A DNA stretch of 9,071 nt, from contig CALGGD010000044.1 of assembly GCA_937916185.1 (NCBI GenBank), positions 1-9,071 of the forward strand, written 5' to 3'. Under the pieces are notes generated by a model that was given only the letters and a program-made list of their open reading frames with translations, made no database searches and was not told where the DNA came from. The stretch's first letter is position 1. Every line of letters begins with the position of its first letter. Below, piece after piece: positions 1 to 5,872 of this stretch. This stretch comes from an uncultured Oxalobacter sp. (GTDB lineage Bacteria > Pseudomonadota > Gammaproteobacteria > Burkholderiales > Burkholderiaceae_D). Both the position numbers and the translations under genes were made by a program.

Positions 1-1020
1 GAGCCTGTCGGTGTGGTTGCCGCCATCACGCCTTGGAACTTCCCGATGGCGATGCTTGCCCGTAAGCTGGGCCCGGCGTTGGCGGCGGGTTGCACGGCAA
101 TCATCAAACCGGCCAATGAAACACCGCTTTGCGCGAATGCCCTCCTCGCCCTGGCAGATGAGGCAGGGGTCCCACCTGGTGTGCTGAATGGGGTCTGCGG
201 GGATACTGAAGCCATTTCTGACGCTTTCATGTCATCTTCCGATGTCCGGAAAATCACCTTCACCGGTTCAACCGCTGTTGGGAAAATCCTGGTCAGGAAC
301 GCTGCAGAAACCATGAAGCATGTTTCAATGGAACTGGGAGGCAACGCCCCTCTGATTGTTTTCGCCGATGCCGATCTGGATGCCGCTGTCAAAGGTGTCA
401 TCGCCAATAAATTCAGGAATGCCGGGCAGGTCTGTGTTGCCATCAACCGGATTTATATTGAAGAAGCGGTTTACGATGATTTTGTCGGAAAACTTGCCAA
501 GGCGGCAGCCCAGCTGAAAGTCGGCGACGGCATGGAAGAAGGAACCGCAATCGGTCCCCTGATCAATGAAAAGGGACTGGCGAAAGTCGAACGCCATGTC
601 AATGATGCTGTTGCAAAAGGTGCAAAAGTTGTCATCGGTGGCAAACGGAGTGGATTGGGGAGGACCTTTTATGAACCCACCGTCCTTTCGCTTTGCACGG
701 ATGACATGGTGATTGCCCATGAAGAGACTTTTGGCCCTGTTGCCGCCTGTTTCCGGTGCACAGATGAATACGAAGCCGTCAACCGGGCCAATTACACACC
801 TTTTGGGCTGGCTGCCTATTTCTACACCAAAGACCTTGCCCGTGTTTTCAGGGTCTCCGGGGCATTGGAAGCTGGCATGGTTGGCATCAATGACACGGGG
901 GTTTCCTCGACCGTCGCGCCATTCGGCGGAGTCAAGGAATCCGGATTGGGACGGGAAGGTTCTGTCCTGGGCATTGAAGAATACCTGGAAGTGAAGACCC
1001 TGCATCTTGGTGGTCTGTAA
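1..1020 (+). CDS. gabD: Succinate-semialdehyde dehydrogenase (NAD(P)+), 5'-truncated by window edge
   Basis: This aldehyde dehydrogenase superfamily member would oxidise succinate semialdehyde to succinate with NAD(P)+ in the cytoplasm, the last step of the GABA shunt. The frame is open from base 1 and ends at TAA 1018-1020, giving 339 residues; full GabD proteins are near 480, so about 145 N-terminal residues are missing. The GTG at 13 lies inside the conserved TPWNFP region and is not the real start. Visible landmarks, counted from base 1, are Asn13 (TPWNFP), Lys36 (IIKPAN), the FTGST cofactor segment, general base Glu111 (MELGGN) and catalytic Cys145 (NAGQVC). The C-terminal [16 protein letters not shown] followed by GIEEYLEVK is typical of the GabD subfamily, more so than of betaine-aldehyde or lactaldehyde dehydrogenases. 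Glutarate-semialdehyde or a related semialdehyde remains possible. thyA follows after 39 bases and may be cotranscribed. Confidence 0.88.
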   Translation, partial: EPVGVVAAITPWNFPMAMLARKLGPALAAGCTAIIKPANETPLCANALLALADEAGVPPGVLNGVCGDTEAISDAFMSSSDVRKITFTGSTAVGKILVRNAAETMKHVSMELGGNAPLIVFADADLDAAVKGVIANKFRNAGQVCVAINRIYIEEAVYDDFVGKLAKAAAQLKVGDGMEEGTAIGPLINEKGLAKVERHVNDAVAKGAKVVIGGKRSGLGRTFYEPTVLSLCTDDMVIAHEETFGPVAACFRCTDEYEAVNRANYTPFGLAAYFYTKDLARVFRVSGALEAGMVGINDTGVSSTVAPFGGVKESGLGREGSVLGIEEYLEVKTLHLGGL

Positions 1021-1059
1021 CCCAACCGGGAAAGCAACGCATTTAAGAAGGATTGGAAT

Positions 1060-1896
1060 ATGTACGAACAGCAGTATCTGGCGCTTTTAGCTGAGATTCT
1101 GGATCATGGCGTGGATAAAGGTGACAGGACAGGTACCGGAACCCGTGCGGTCTTTGGCAGGATGATCCGGCATGACCTGAAAAGCGGTTTCCCTTTACTG
1201 ACAACGAAGCGCCTGTATATCCGTGCCATTGTCCATGAACTGCTCTGGTTCCTGAAAGGCGGCACCAATATCAGTTACCTGCATGAGAACAAGGTGACCA
1301 TCTGGGATGAGTGGGCGACAGAAACCGGTGACCTGGGACCGATTTATGGCGCTCAATGGCGCAACTGGGAAGGTTCAGATGGAAAGGTCTATGACCAGGT
1401 TTCCTCGGTCATTGAATCAATCCGCAACAATCCCAACAGCAGGCGGCACATCATCAGCGCCTGGAATGTCGCCCTGCTCCCCGATGAGAAAATCTCTCCA
1501 CAGGACAATGTCCATGCCGGCAAGATGGCACTTGCCCCCTGCCATGTCATGTACCAGTTCCAGATTGCCAACGGACGCCTGTCCTGCATGATGACCCAAC
1601 GCTCAGGCGACATCTTCCTGGGTATTCCATACAATACGGCATCCACCGCATTCCTGACACATATGATTGCCCAGCAATGCGACCTTGAGCCAGGGGAAGT
1701 TATCCACAGCATCGGCGACCTGCACCTTTACCGCAACCATTTCGAACAGGCGAAACTGCAGCTCTCACGTGAGCCAAGACCCGCGCCAACATTAAGACTG
1801 AACCGAAAACCCAGCATTTTTGATTACACCTTCGAGGATTTTGGGATTGATGGGTATGACCCGCATCCAGTGATACCCGCGCCGATTGCCATTTGA
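1060..1896 (+). CDS. thyA: Thymidylate synthase with an insertion before the catalytic cysteine
   Basis: ThyA methylates dUMP to dTMP using 5,10-methylenetetrahydrofolate and acts as a cytoplasmic homodimer. The 278 residues cover the whole family from [10 protein letters not shown] to the C-terminal PAPIAI. Visible motifs are DRTGTGT near the N-terminus (phosphate-binding Arg), [24 protein letters not shown], the Arg128-Arg129 pair ([10 protein letters not shown]), catalytic Cys161 in [14 protein letters not shown], the conserved Asn of [15 protein letters not shown] and FDYTFEDF. Compared from memory with the 264-residue E. coli enzyme, about 13 residues are inserted at roughly 141-154, just before KMALAPC. 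The Cys usual in QRSCD is Gly here. The start is supported by AAGGA at 1048-1052, seven bases before the ATG. A folA gene, often next to thyA, is not seen downstream. Confidence 0.97.
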   Translation: MYEQQYLALLAEILDHGVDKGDRTGTGTRAVFGRMIRHDLKSGFPLLTTKRLYIRAIVHELLWFLKGGTNISYLHENKVTIWDEWATETGDLGPIYGAQWRNWEGSDGKVYDQVSSVIESIRNNPNSRRHIISAWNVALLPDEKISPQDNVHAGKMALAPCHVMYQFQIANGRLSCMMTQRSGDIFLGIPYNTASTAFLTHMIAQQCDLEPGEVIHSIGDLHLYRNHFEQAKLQLSREPRPAPTLRLNRKPSIFDYTFEDFGIDGYDPHPVIPAPIAI

Positions 1897-1959
1897 CCCC
1901 TGCAATCGTTTTTCTGGCAAAGAATCATCTTTCCCCCTGATTTCGGCAGGCACAAATCA

Positions 1960-1989
1960 CTGACAAGGAATAAAATACAGACCTGTATA
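1960..1989 (+). promoter_or_regulatory. Candidate promoter with overlapping inverted repeat upstream of the 2010 gene
   Basis: CTGACA at 1960-1965 is followed 18 bases later by TGTATA (1984-1989), a plausible sigma-70-like pair. A perfect 6-bp inverted repeat, ATACAG-AC-CTGTAT (1975-1988), lies over the -10 element, where an operator could act. The rest of the 113-base gap after thyA (1897-2009) shows no clear intrinsic terminator. Assignment is by eye only. Confidence 0.3.
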
Positions 1990-2009
1990 TTGATTTTCGG
2001 CTTCTATCC

Positions 2010-2504
2010 ATGCTTAAACGTTTTTTCCTATCGTTCTGTCTGATACCACTCCTGCTTGTCTCTGGTGTCTGTACGCCTGCATCCGCTGATGACCTGTCAG
2101 AAGGCCTCGAACTGTACCATGCCAAGAAATACAAAGAAGCAATTCCCTATCTGGAACGGGCTGCCAATGATGGGCATGAGAAGGCGATTGAAGCGCTGGA
2201 TCAGATTTACGAAAGCCAGAACAAGGGACAGGTCAATGGCATGAAGCCTGCCGATAAAGCTGTTCCAGGCAATGAGGCAGCCAAGACCGGACAGCAACAG
2301 ATGAAGCAAGAAGCCAATGCCAAGGTGGATGACAGCAAGGATACGGCTGATGAGACAGCGAAAAAAGAAAGTTCAAAGGGCAGTTTCTGGCGTAAGGTGA
2401 TTGCCATCTTCTTTGCGCTTGGTATTGCTGTCATATGGTTCATCCACCGGACAATCCTACGCCGTAGGCGTGAGCAAAGCCAAGAACAGAATCCTTTCCG
2501 TTAG
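2010..2504 (+). CDS. Exported protein with one Sel1/TPR-like module, charged linker and C-terminal membrane anchor
   Basis: I do not recognise a named family for the whole 164-residue protein. Residues 1-26 form a signal peptide (MLKRFF, hydrophobic core, PASA cleavage site before Asp27). Residues about 30-68 form a helical-hairpin module (LELYHAKKYKEAIPYLERAA, then GHEKAIEALDQIY) of Sel1/TPR type. Residues about 70-125 are a Lys/Glu/Asp/Gln-rich, probably disordered linker. Residues about 130-146 are hydrophobic (IAIFFALGIAVIWFI) and are followed by an Arg-rich tail (RRRR). This predicts an inner-membrane protein with a periplasmic module and a short cytoplasmic tail. The first module resembles the N-terminal module of the long Sel1 protein at 3712, suggesting related roles, perhaps as a protein-interaction partner. 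No good Shine-Dalgarno sequence precedes the ATG. The function is unknown. Confidence 0.75.
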   Translation: MLKRFFLSFCLIPLLLVSGVCTPASADDLSEGLELYHAKKYKEAIPYLERAANDGHEKAIEALDQIYESQNKGQVNGMKPADKAVPGNEAAKTGQQQMKQEANAKVDDSKDTADETAKKESSKGSFWRKVIAIFFALGIAVIWFIHRTILRRRREQSQEQNPFR

Positions 2505-2540
2505 CACCGGAAACTATTGGATTTACCTTGAGAATATCTG

Positions 2541-2572
2541 TTGATTTATTGAACTTATTTGATTTTATTGAA
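2541..2572. repeat. Imperfect direct repeat in AT-rich leader
   Basis: TTGATTTATTGAA (2541-2553) recurs as TTGATTTTATTGAA (2559-2572), 18 bases from start to start, differing by one inserted T. It lies just upstream of the small exported gene at 2577 in a strongly AT-rich 72-base gap. It may be a regulatory or bending site, or simply low complexity. Confidence 0.35.
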
Positions 2573-2576
2573 TGAT

Positions 2577-2861
2577 ATGAAAAAATTTCTGCCACTTCTT
2601 TTCCTGGCTGTCTGTCAGATTGCCTATGCTGGATGGGATGGTATCGATGAAAGCACCAATGTCCCAATCACCATGTCCACCAGCCGTCCGGAAAAATTCA
2701 AGCGTGGAGAAACCGTTGAAATCTTTGACTATGCCGACAGGAATTTCCATGAGGTCGAGATTGAGCATATCAGAAGCCATGGCGACACCCTCAAATATGA
2801 AGTCTATGACAAGGATACTTTCACGGAACGTGCTTTCATCATGAAAGGCAAACGCTGGTAA
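2577..2861 (+). CDS. Small exported protein of unknown function
   Basis: I do not recognise this 94-residue protein with certainty. Residues 1-18 are a clear signal peptide (MKKFLPLLFLAVCQIAYA, cleaved before Gly19-Trp20), so the mature product is about 76 residues and probably periplasmic. The mature part starts WDGIDEST and contains ETVEIFDYADRNFHEVEIEHI and YEVYDKDT, a charged, tyrosine-rich, probably beta-rich pattern. It loosely recalls small exported proteins with a WDG start and an 'EIYDY' motif (the DUF5334 type), a memory-based resemblance only. ATG 2577 is chosen because the signal peptide begins there; an in-frame TTG at 2559 would add six residues before it, and the ATG at 2573 is followed almost at once by a stop. 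The ribosome site is weak. The DUF218 gene starts 16 bases after the stop, so the two are probably cotranscribed. Confidence 0.72.
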   Translation: MKKFLPLLFLAVCQIAYAGWDGIDESTNVPITMSTSRPEKFKRGETVEIFDYADRNFHEVEIEHIRSHGDTLKYEVYDKDTFTERAFIMKGKRW

Positions 2862-2877
2862 AGCTCCAGAAAAACGG

Positions 2878-3495
2878 ATGCAATCAAATATCACCCCCCT
2901 TTTCCGACGGTTGGGCATTGGCGTCCTTGCAGTGGTAGGGGCTGTAGTCATCGTGCTTGTCTATATCACCGGATCAATCTATTACTATTCAACCATCGAT
3001 GAAAAAAGACAGGCTGATGCTGCCATCATCCTAGGCGCCGCCGCATGGTACAAACGTCCATCCCCTGTCTTTGAAGAACGGATCCGCCATGGTCTCTGGC
3101 TCTATGAGAACGGCTATGTCAAGAAACTGGTCATGACGGGAGGCAGATCCCTGAAAGCCCCCTATTCTGAGGCGTATGTCGCCCGTCGTTTCGCCCTGAA
3201 AAAACGTATTCCTGTCGATGACATCCTGATTGAGGAGGATTCGCACAATACATACGAAAACCTTGCCAACGCAAAAAAACTGATGGAAAAGCACGGTCTG
3301 CGCTCCGCTATCATTGTCAGCGACCCTTTCCATATGAAAAGGGCGATGTCCATCGCAGAGGACCTGGGTATCGAAGCCTATTCTTCCCCGACACCAACCA
3401 CGCGTTATGAAAGCACCGCCCAATCATTGCGATTCCTGCTCCAGGAAATCGGCCATATGATCGGCTATCTCATCTCACCCATGAATTCTGATTGA
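2878..3495 (+). CDS. Membrane-anchored DUF218 protein of the SanA/YdcF/ElyC type
   Basis: This 205-residue protein has one N-terminal membrane segment (about 13-35, GIGVLAVVGAVVIVLVYI) followed by a DUF218 domain (about 46-190) expected in the periplasm. Family landmarks are ADAAIILGAA, the SPVFEERIRHGLWLYENG helix, KLVMTGG, the SEA segment near 97-99, IPVDDILIEEDSHNTYENLANAKKLM and IIVSDPFHMKRAM. The acidic/Ser/Asn-Thr-Tyr-Glu-Asn cluster at 119-128 and the SDPFH segment are the most conserved parts of the fold. Members such as SanA and ElyC influence envelope barrier function and envelope polysaccharide or peptidoglycan processes in enterobacteria, but the reaction is not settled and the substrate here is unknown. 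It follows the small exported gene by 16 bases. A long gap follows, so it probably ends its transcription unit. No strong Shine-Dalgarno sequence is visible. Confidence 0.85.
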   Translation: MQSNITPLFRRLGIGVLAVVGAVVIVLVYITGSIYYYSTIDEKRQADAAIILGAAAWYKRPSPVFEERIRHGLWLYENGYVKKLVMTGGRSLKAPYSEAYVARRFALKKRIPVDDILIEEDSHNTYENLANAKKLMEKHGLRSAIIVSDPFHMKRAMSIAEDLGIEAYSSPTPTTRYESTAQSLRFLLQEIGHMIGYLISPMNSD

Positions 3496-3711
3496 AAACA
3501 CGTTGTTTACGGTGGCGAAGAACTCCATGGGGGATTCGGTTTCATGGAACGGCATAAGACCGTCATCCTGAGACCAAACATTGAACCATAGCCGCCATGA
3601 CTGATATGGAACACCGGCTGTTCCATCATGACGGATAGAAAGTTTTATGAACGGTTAAGGGATTGCCTGATAAGATAACGGCATTGGAACTGACTGATTC
3701 TTGATTGCCTT
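3496..3711. other. 216-base gap between the DUF218 gene and the long Sel1 gene
   Basis: No credible gene is seen. The gap starts with a short inverted repeat (AAACA-CGT-TGTTT, 3496-3508) and contains the hairpin at 3606-3626 listed separately. A 7-base pairing, CCGTCAT (3560-3566) with ATGACGG (3628-3634), could enclose that hairpin in a longer fold. An extended -10-like element, TGATAAGAT, ends at 3676, but no good -35 lies at the right distance. The gap may hold a terminator plus the promoter of the downstream gene, or a structured leader or small RNA. Confidence 0.4.
3606..3626 (+). terminator. Perfect 8-bp hairpin; possible terminator or structured RNA
   Basis: ATGGAACA (3606-3613) and TGTTCCAT (3619-3626) are perfectly complementary around a five-base CCGGC loop. 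An outer CATGA (3597-3601) can also pair with TCATG (3626-3630, sharing base 3626) if a left-side bulge is allowed. The T-run that would make it a typical intrinsic terminator (GTTTT, 3642-3646) begins some 15 bases after the stem, so termination is uncertain. Confidence 0.35.
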
Positions 3712-5088
3712 ATGTGGTCTTTTAACCGTTCACTGCTGAAATACTGTGTCATCGGGCTGACAGCGGCAGCTGGCACCTTGCCTGCCCATGCCGATGATAT
3801 GAAAGAAAAGCCAGAAACCGTACAGCCAGCCAAGCAGCAAGGCGCACAGACCGACAGTACCGGCATCAGTCTTTACAAAAACAAGCAATACGCAGAAGCC
3901 CTTCCCCTGCTGGCAGCTGACGCTGAAAAACATGACACCAATGCCCAGATGGCGCTTGGCAACATGTACAGCATGGGACTGGGTGTGCACATAGACCAGA
4001 AAAAGGCATTTGACTGGTACCTGAAAGCCGCCAGGCTGAATCATTCGTATGCCCAGCTTTATGCCGGTTATTACTATGAAAAAGGACTTGGTACCACCAA
4101 GAACGCCAAGGAAGCCTTTTCCTGGTACAACCGTGCAGCCCTTGCCAATATCCCGAATGCCCAGTACAAAGTCGGCTACTGTTATGAAAAAGGCATTGGC
4201 GTAGCGACCAATCCCTCACAAGCCAACAACTGGTACCGCAAGGCGGCGGAAAACGGCAGTGCCCGGGCTCAGCTTGTGATGGGCCAACGCTACAGTGAAG
4301 GCAACCGTGGCAAGAAAGATTTGATGGAAGCAGCCAAATGGTTCTACCGGGCTGCCGAACAAGGCTATGCCCCTGCGCAGGCGGCCCTTGCCCAACTTTA
4401 CGAAATGGGGCAAGGCGTCCAGCGGGATGAAGCACGCGCCGCAAGTTGGTATACAAAAGCAGCAGAACAGGGCTATTCTCCTGCACAGAACAACCTGGGC
4501 TTTCTCTATGACCAGGGCAATGGGGTTATCCAAGACTATGCGACAGCCCGGAAATGGTATGAAGCCGCTGCTGCACAGGGCAACATCCAGGCGATGTACA
4601 ACCTGGGACAGCTTTATCAGATGGGACACGGCGTTTCCCAAGACTACCGTATGGCAGCCAAATGGTTCAGGGTGGCGGCAGAAAACGGTTCAGTCAAGGC
4701 TTCCAACAGTCTGGGCATGGCTTATCTGGATGGCATGGGTGTTGAAATGGATCCAGTCAAAGCCGCCCGTTATTTCCTGACTGCAGCACAGAAAGGCAAC
4801 GTTTCTGCCCAGTATAACCTGGCAATCCTTTATATCCAGCAGCCTGAAGCCCTTTCCAGGAATGGGATCAGGGCAACTGAGGCGCAGGCGCTGCAATGGC
4901 TGAAGAAAAGTGCCGAAAACGGCAACACCGCCGCCATGGAATACCTGTCCGATGTCTATCGTGACGGGAAACTGGGACAACGTAGAAACATCCAGCTTGC
5001 TGACAGCTGGCGCGACAAAGCCCTTGAGATTGAACGGAAAAGGGATCTCTATGCAACCGTTGAACCATTGCCGACCATCAATAAATAA
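3712..5088 (+). CDS. Exported multi-Sel1-repeat protein
   Basis: The 458-residue product has a signal peptide (about 1-27, hydrophobic core around VIGLTAAAGTL, PAHA cleavage site before Asp28). A short Gln/Glu/Lys linker (29-51) and an imperfect TPR-like module (52-76, SLYKNKQYAEALPLLA) follow. About ten tandem Sel1 repeats of mostly 36 residues then run from 77 to about 440, with the recurring pattern A-Q-x2-L-G-x2-Y-x2-G-x-G-V and W-Y/F-x-K/R-A-A. Repeats 4 and 9 deviate: repeat 4 lacks the usual G-x-G-V, and repeat 9 carries about six extra residues. There is no membrane segment after the signal peptide, so the mature protein should be a soluble periplasmic solenoid. Sel1 solenoids act as protein-protein or peptidoglycan-associated scaffolds; no partner can be named here. 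No Shine-Dalgarno sequence is evident before ATG 3712, but the signal peptide supports this start. Confidence 0.9.
   Translation: MWSFNRSLLKYCVIGLTAAAGTLPAHADDMKEKPETVQPAKQQGAQTDSTGISLYKNKQYAEALPLLAADAEKHDTNAQMALGNMYSMGLGVHIDQKKAFDWYLKAARLNHSYAQLYAGYYYEKGLGTTKNAKEAFSWYNRAALANIPNAQYKVGYCYEKGIGVATNPSQANNWYRKAAENGSARAQLVMGQRYSEGNRGKKDLMEAAKWFYRAAEQGYAPAQAALAQLYEMGQGVQRDEARAASWYTKAAEQGYSPAQNNLGFLYDQGNGVIQDYATARKWYEAAAAQGNIQAMYNLGQLYQMGHGVSQDYRMAAKWFRVAAENGSVKASNSLGMAYLDGMGVEMDPVKAARYFLTAAQKGNVSAQYNLAILYIQQPEALSRNGIRATEAQALQWLKKSAENGNTAAMEYLSDVYRDGKLGQRRNIQLADSWRDKALEIERKRDLYATVEPLPTINK
3937..5031 (+). repeat. Coding tandem repeat: about ten Sel1 units of about 108 bases
   Basis: The 36-residue units correspond to about 108-base units, conserved at protein level (ALGNMYSMGLGV, YAGYYYEKGLG, VGYCYEKGIGV, NLGFLYDQGNGV, NLGQLYQMGHGV, SLGMAYLDGMGV) but diverged in DNA. 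Ancient duplication rather than recent expansion is implied. Confidence 0.85.
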
Positions 5089-5313
5089 GACAGGCTTTCC
5101 CCTTACCCTCTCAGACCAAACCTCCAGGCAACGGTTTACCCAGCTTTCCGGGAACACATACAATACCCTTAAATCCTCTAGGATATGAGAAAAAAGCAAC
5201 ACTTCTTTATTCCTAGTACATTTATAGGAAATAAAACCTATCTTTTCAGTGGGAAATTGTTATAATGAGTTCCAACACAAACAATGAACAAGCAGACTTT
5301 AAGGAGCTGACCC
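5089..5313. promoter_or_regulatory. Intergenic control region of the Rrf2 gene with inverted repeats
   Basis: The 225-base gap shows three inverted repeats, all built on CCTA/TAGG-like halves. They are ATCCT-CT-AGGAT (5173-5184); TTCCTA-N9-TAGGAA (5210-5215 with 5225-5230); and ATAGG-N8-CCTAT (5224-5228 with 5237-5241), which shares its left arm with the previous repeat. The third overlaps the place where a -35 element would sit. Rrf2 proteins are dimeric repressors that often control their own genes, so these are candidate operators. No terminator for the upstream Sel1 gene is obvious. Confidence 0.45.
5258..5266 (+). promoter_or_regulatory. Extended -10 promoter of the Rrf2-family regulator
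   Basis: TGTTATAAT is a perfect extended -10 element (TGnTATAAT) 47 bases before the start codon. The -35 position (about 5238-5243, CTATCT) is poor and overlaps the last arm of the inverted-repeat cluster, as expected for a promoter open to repression. Confidence 0.6.
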
Positions 5314-5748
5314 GTGAAAATATCAACCAAAGGCCGCTATGCCCTTCGATTCATGATTGATCTGGCAAAGAATGGCAAGGACCGGTATATCTCCCTGAAA
5401 GATGTTTCTATCCGTCAGGATGTCTCGCTGAAATACCTGGAGCAGATTGCATCAGCACTTGGCAAAGCCGGTTTGATCCAGAGTGTCCGTGGATCACAAG
5501 GCGGATACCGTCTGGCGAAAGCACCGCATGACTATACCATTGGCGACATCCTCCGCCCTATCGAAGGCGACTTTGCCTGTGTTTCATGCCTGGAATCCTC
5601 CCCAAATGCCTGTGAACGCTATGAACATTGTCCGACTGTCCATTTCTGGGAAGGGCTGTACAAAGTCATCACAGATTACATGGATGGGACGACACTTGGC
5701 GACCTGGTTGAACGCTCAAGCGAAGATGGCGGGTTCTATGTAATCTGA
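5314..5748 (+). CDS. Rrf2-family transcriptional regulator, CymR/IscR-like, with four cysteines
   Basis: This 144-residue protein has the Rrf2 winged-helix layout: MKISTKGRYALRFMIDLA, then the recognition region around 26-68 (ISLKDVSIRQDVSLKYLEQI, GLIQSVRGSQGGYRLA), and TIGDILRPIEGD leading to a sensor loop. The start is GTG with a strong AAGGAG (5301-5306) seven bases upstream. The sensor region has Cys89-x2-Cys92-x7-Cys100-x5-Cys106, with His110 shortly after. IscR binds its cluster through C-x5-C-x5-C plus a nearby His, so an Fe-S cluster or thiol switch is possible here, with different spacing. cysK lies 124 bases downstream, pointing to a regulator of cysteine metabolism. In Bacillus, CymR of this family represses sulfur genes together with CysK. 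A role as a cysteine-pathway repressor that also controls itself is inference. Confidence 0.85.
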   Translation: MKISTKGRYALRFMIDLAKNGKDRYISLKDVSIRQDVSLKYLEQIASALGKAGLIQSVRGSQGGYRLAKAPHDYTIGDILRPIEGDFACVSCLESSPNACERYEHCPTVHFWEGLYKVITDYMDGTTLGDLVERSSEDGGFYVI

Positions 5749-5767
5749 CAGGATTCCCTTTTTTCAA

Positions 5768-5783
5768 TGCTGCATATGTAGCA
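5768..5783. terminator. Near-perfect 16-base palindrome after the Rrf2 gene; weak terminator or operator
   Basis: TGCTGCATATGTAGCA can fold as a 6-bp stem (one G-U pair) with an ATAT loop, 19 bases after the regulator's stop. TCTTTTT (5788-5794) follows after GGGG, so the U-tract is offset by about four bases. It could be a weak intrinsic terminator or a protein-binding palindrome upstream of cysK. Confidence 0.3.
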
Positions 5784-5791
5784 GGGGTCTT

Positions 5792-5819
5792 TTTACCTCA
5801 TAACTTATAGATATTTAAT
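5792..5819 (+). promoter_or_regulatory. Candidate cysK promoter
   Basis: TTTACC (5792-5797) is followed 16 bases later by TTTAAT (5814-5819), a weak sigma-70-like pair in a very AT-rich stretch 53 bases upstream of cysK. TTATAG (5805-5810) between them loosely recalls the TAGG halves upstream of the Rrf2 gene. Other pairings are possible because of the A+T content. Confidence 0.25.
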
Positions 5820-5872
5820 AACTTTGTTTTTCAACTATTTGATTTTTAAAACTTTTATTTAAGGAGATTACA

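Noticed and set aside
13..15. GTG as start codon of the first gene
   Set aside because: The frame is open to base 1 and the GTG lies inside the conserved core of aldehyde dehydrogenases, so the gene is truncated by the window.
325..1005. Long reverse-strand open frame opposite the aldehyde dehydrogenase
   Set aside because: It lies wholly antisense to a well-matched gabD coding sequence, has no recognisable domain and is explained by codon bias.
2010..2080. Lipoprotein signal (Cys21 in SGVC) in the 2010 product
   Set aside because: Valine just before the cysteine does not fit the lipobox, and an ASA cleavage site follows a few residues later.
2456..2468. Perfect inverted repeat CCTACG-C-CGTAGG
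   Set aside because: It falls inside the coding sequence for the Arg-rich tail, has no T-run and is adequately explained by arginine codons.
2559..2576. TTG 2559 as start of the small exported gene
   Set aside because: It would put six residues ahead of a perfect signal-peptide start (MKKFLPLLFL). ATG 2577 is more credible.
3866..4486. Long reverse-strand open frame opposite the Sel1 gene, rich in Cys, Ser and His
   Set aside because: It is a complement of Sel1 repeats with an implausible composition. The forward frame has a signal peptide and regular repeats.
3937..5031. Regular about 108-base repetition as a possible CRISPR or minisatellite array
   Set aside because: The periodicity is that of coding Sel1 repeats; DNA copies are diverged and there are no identical repeats with spacers.
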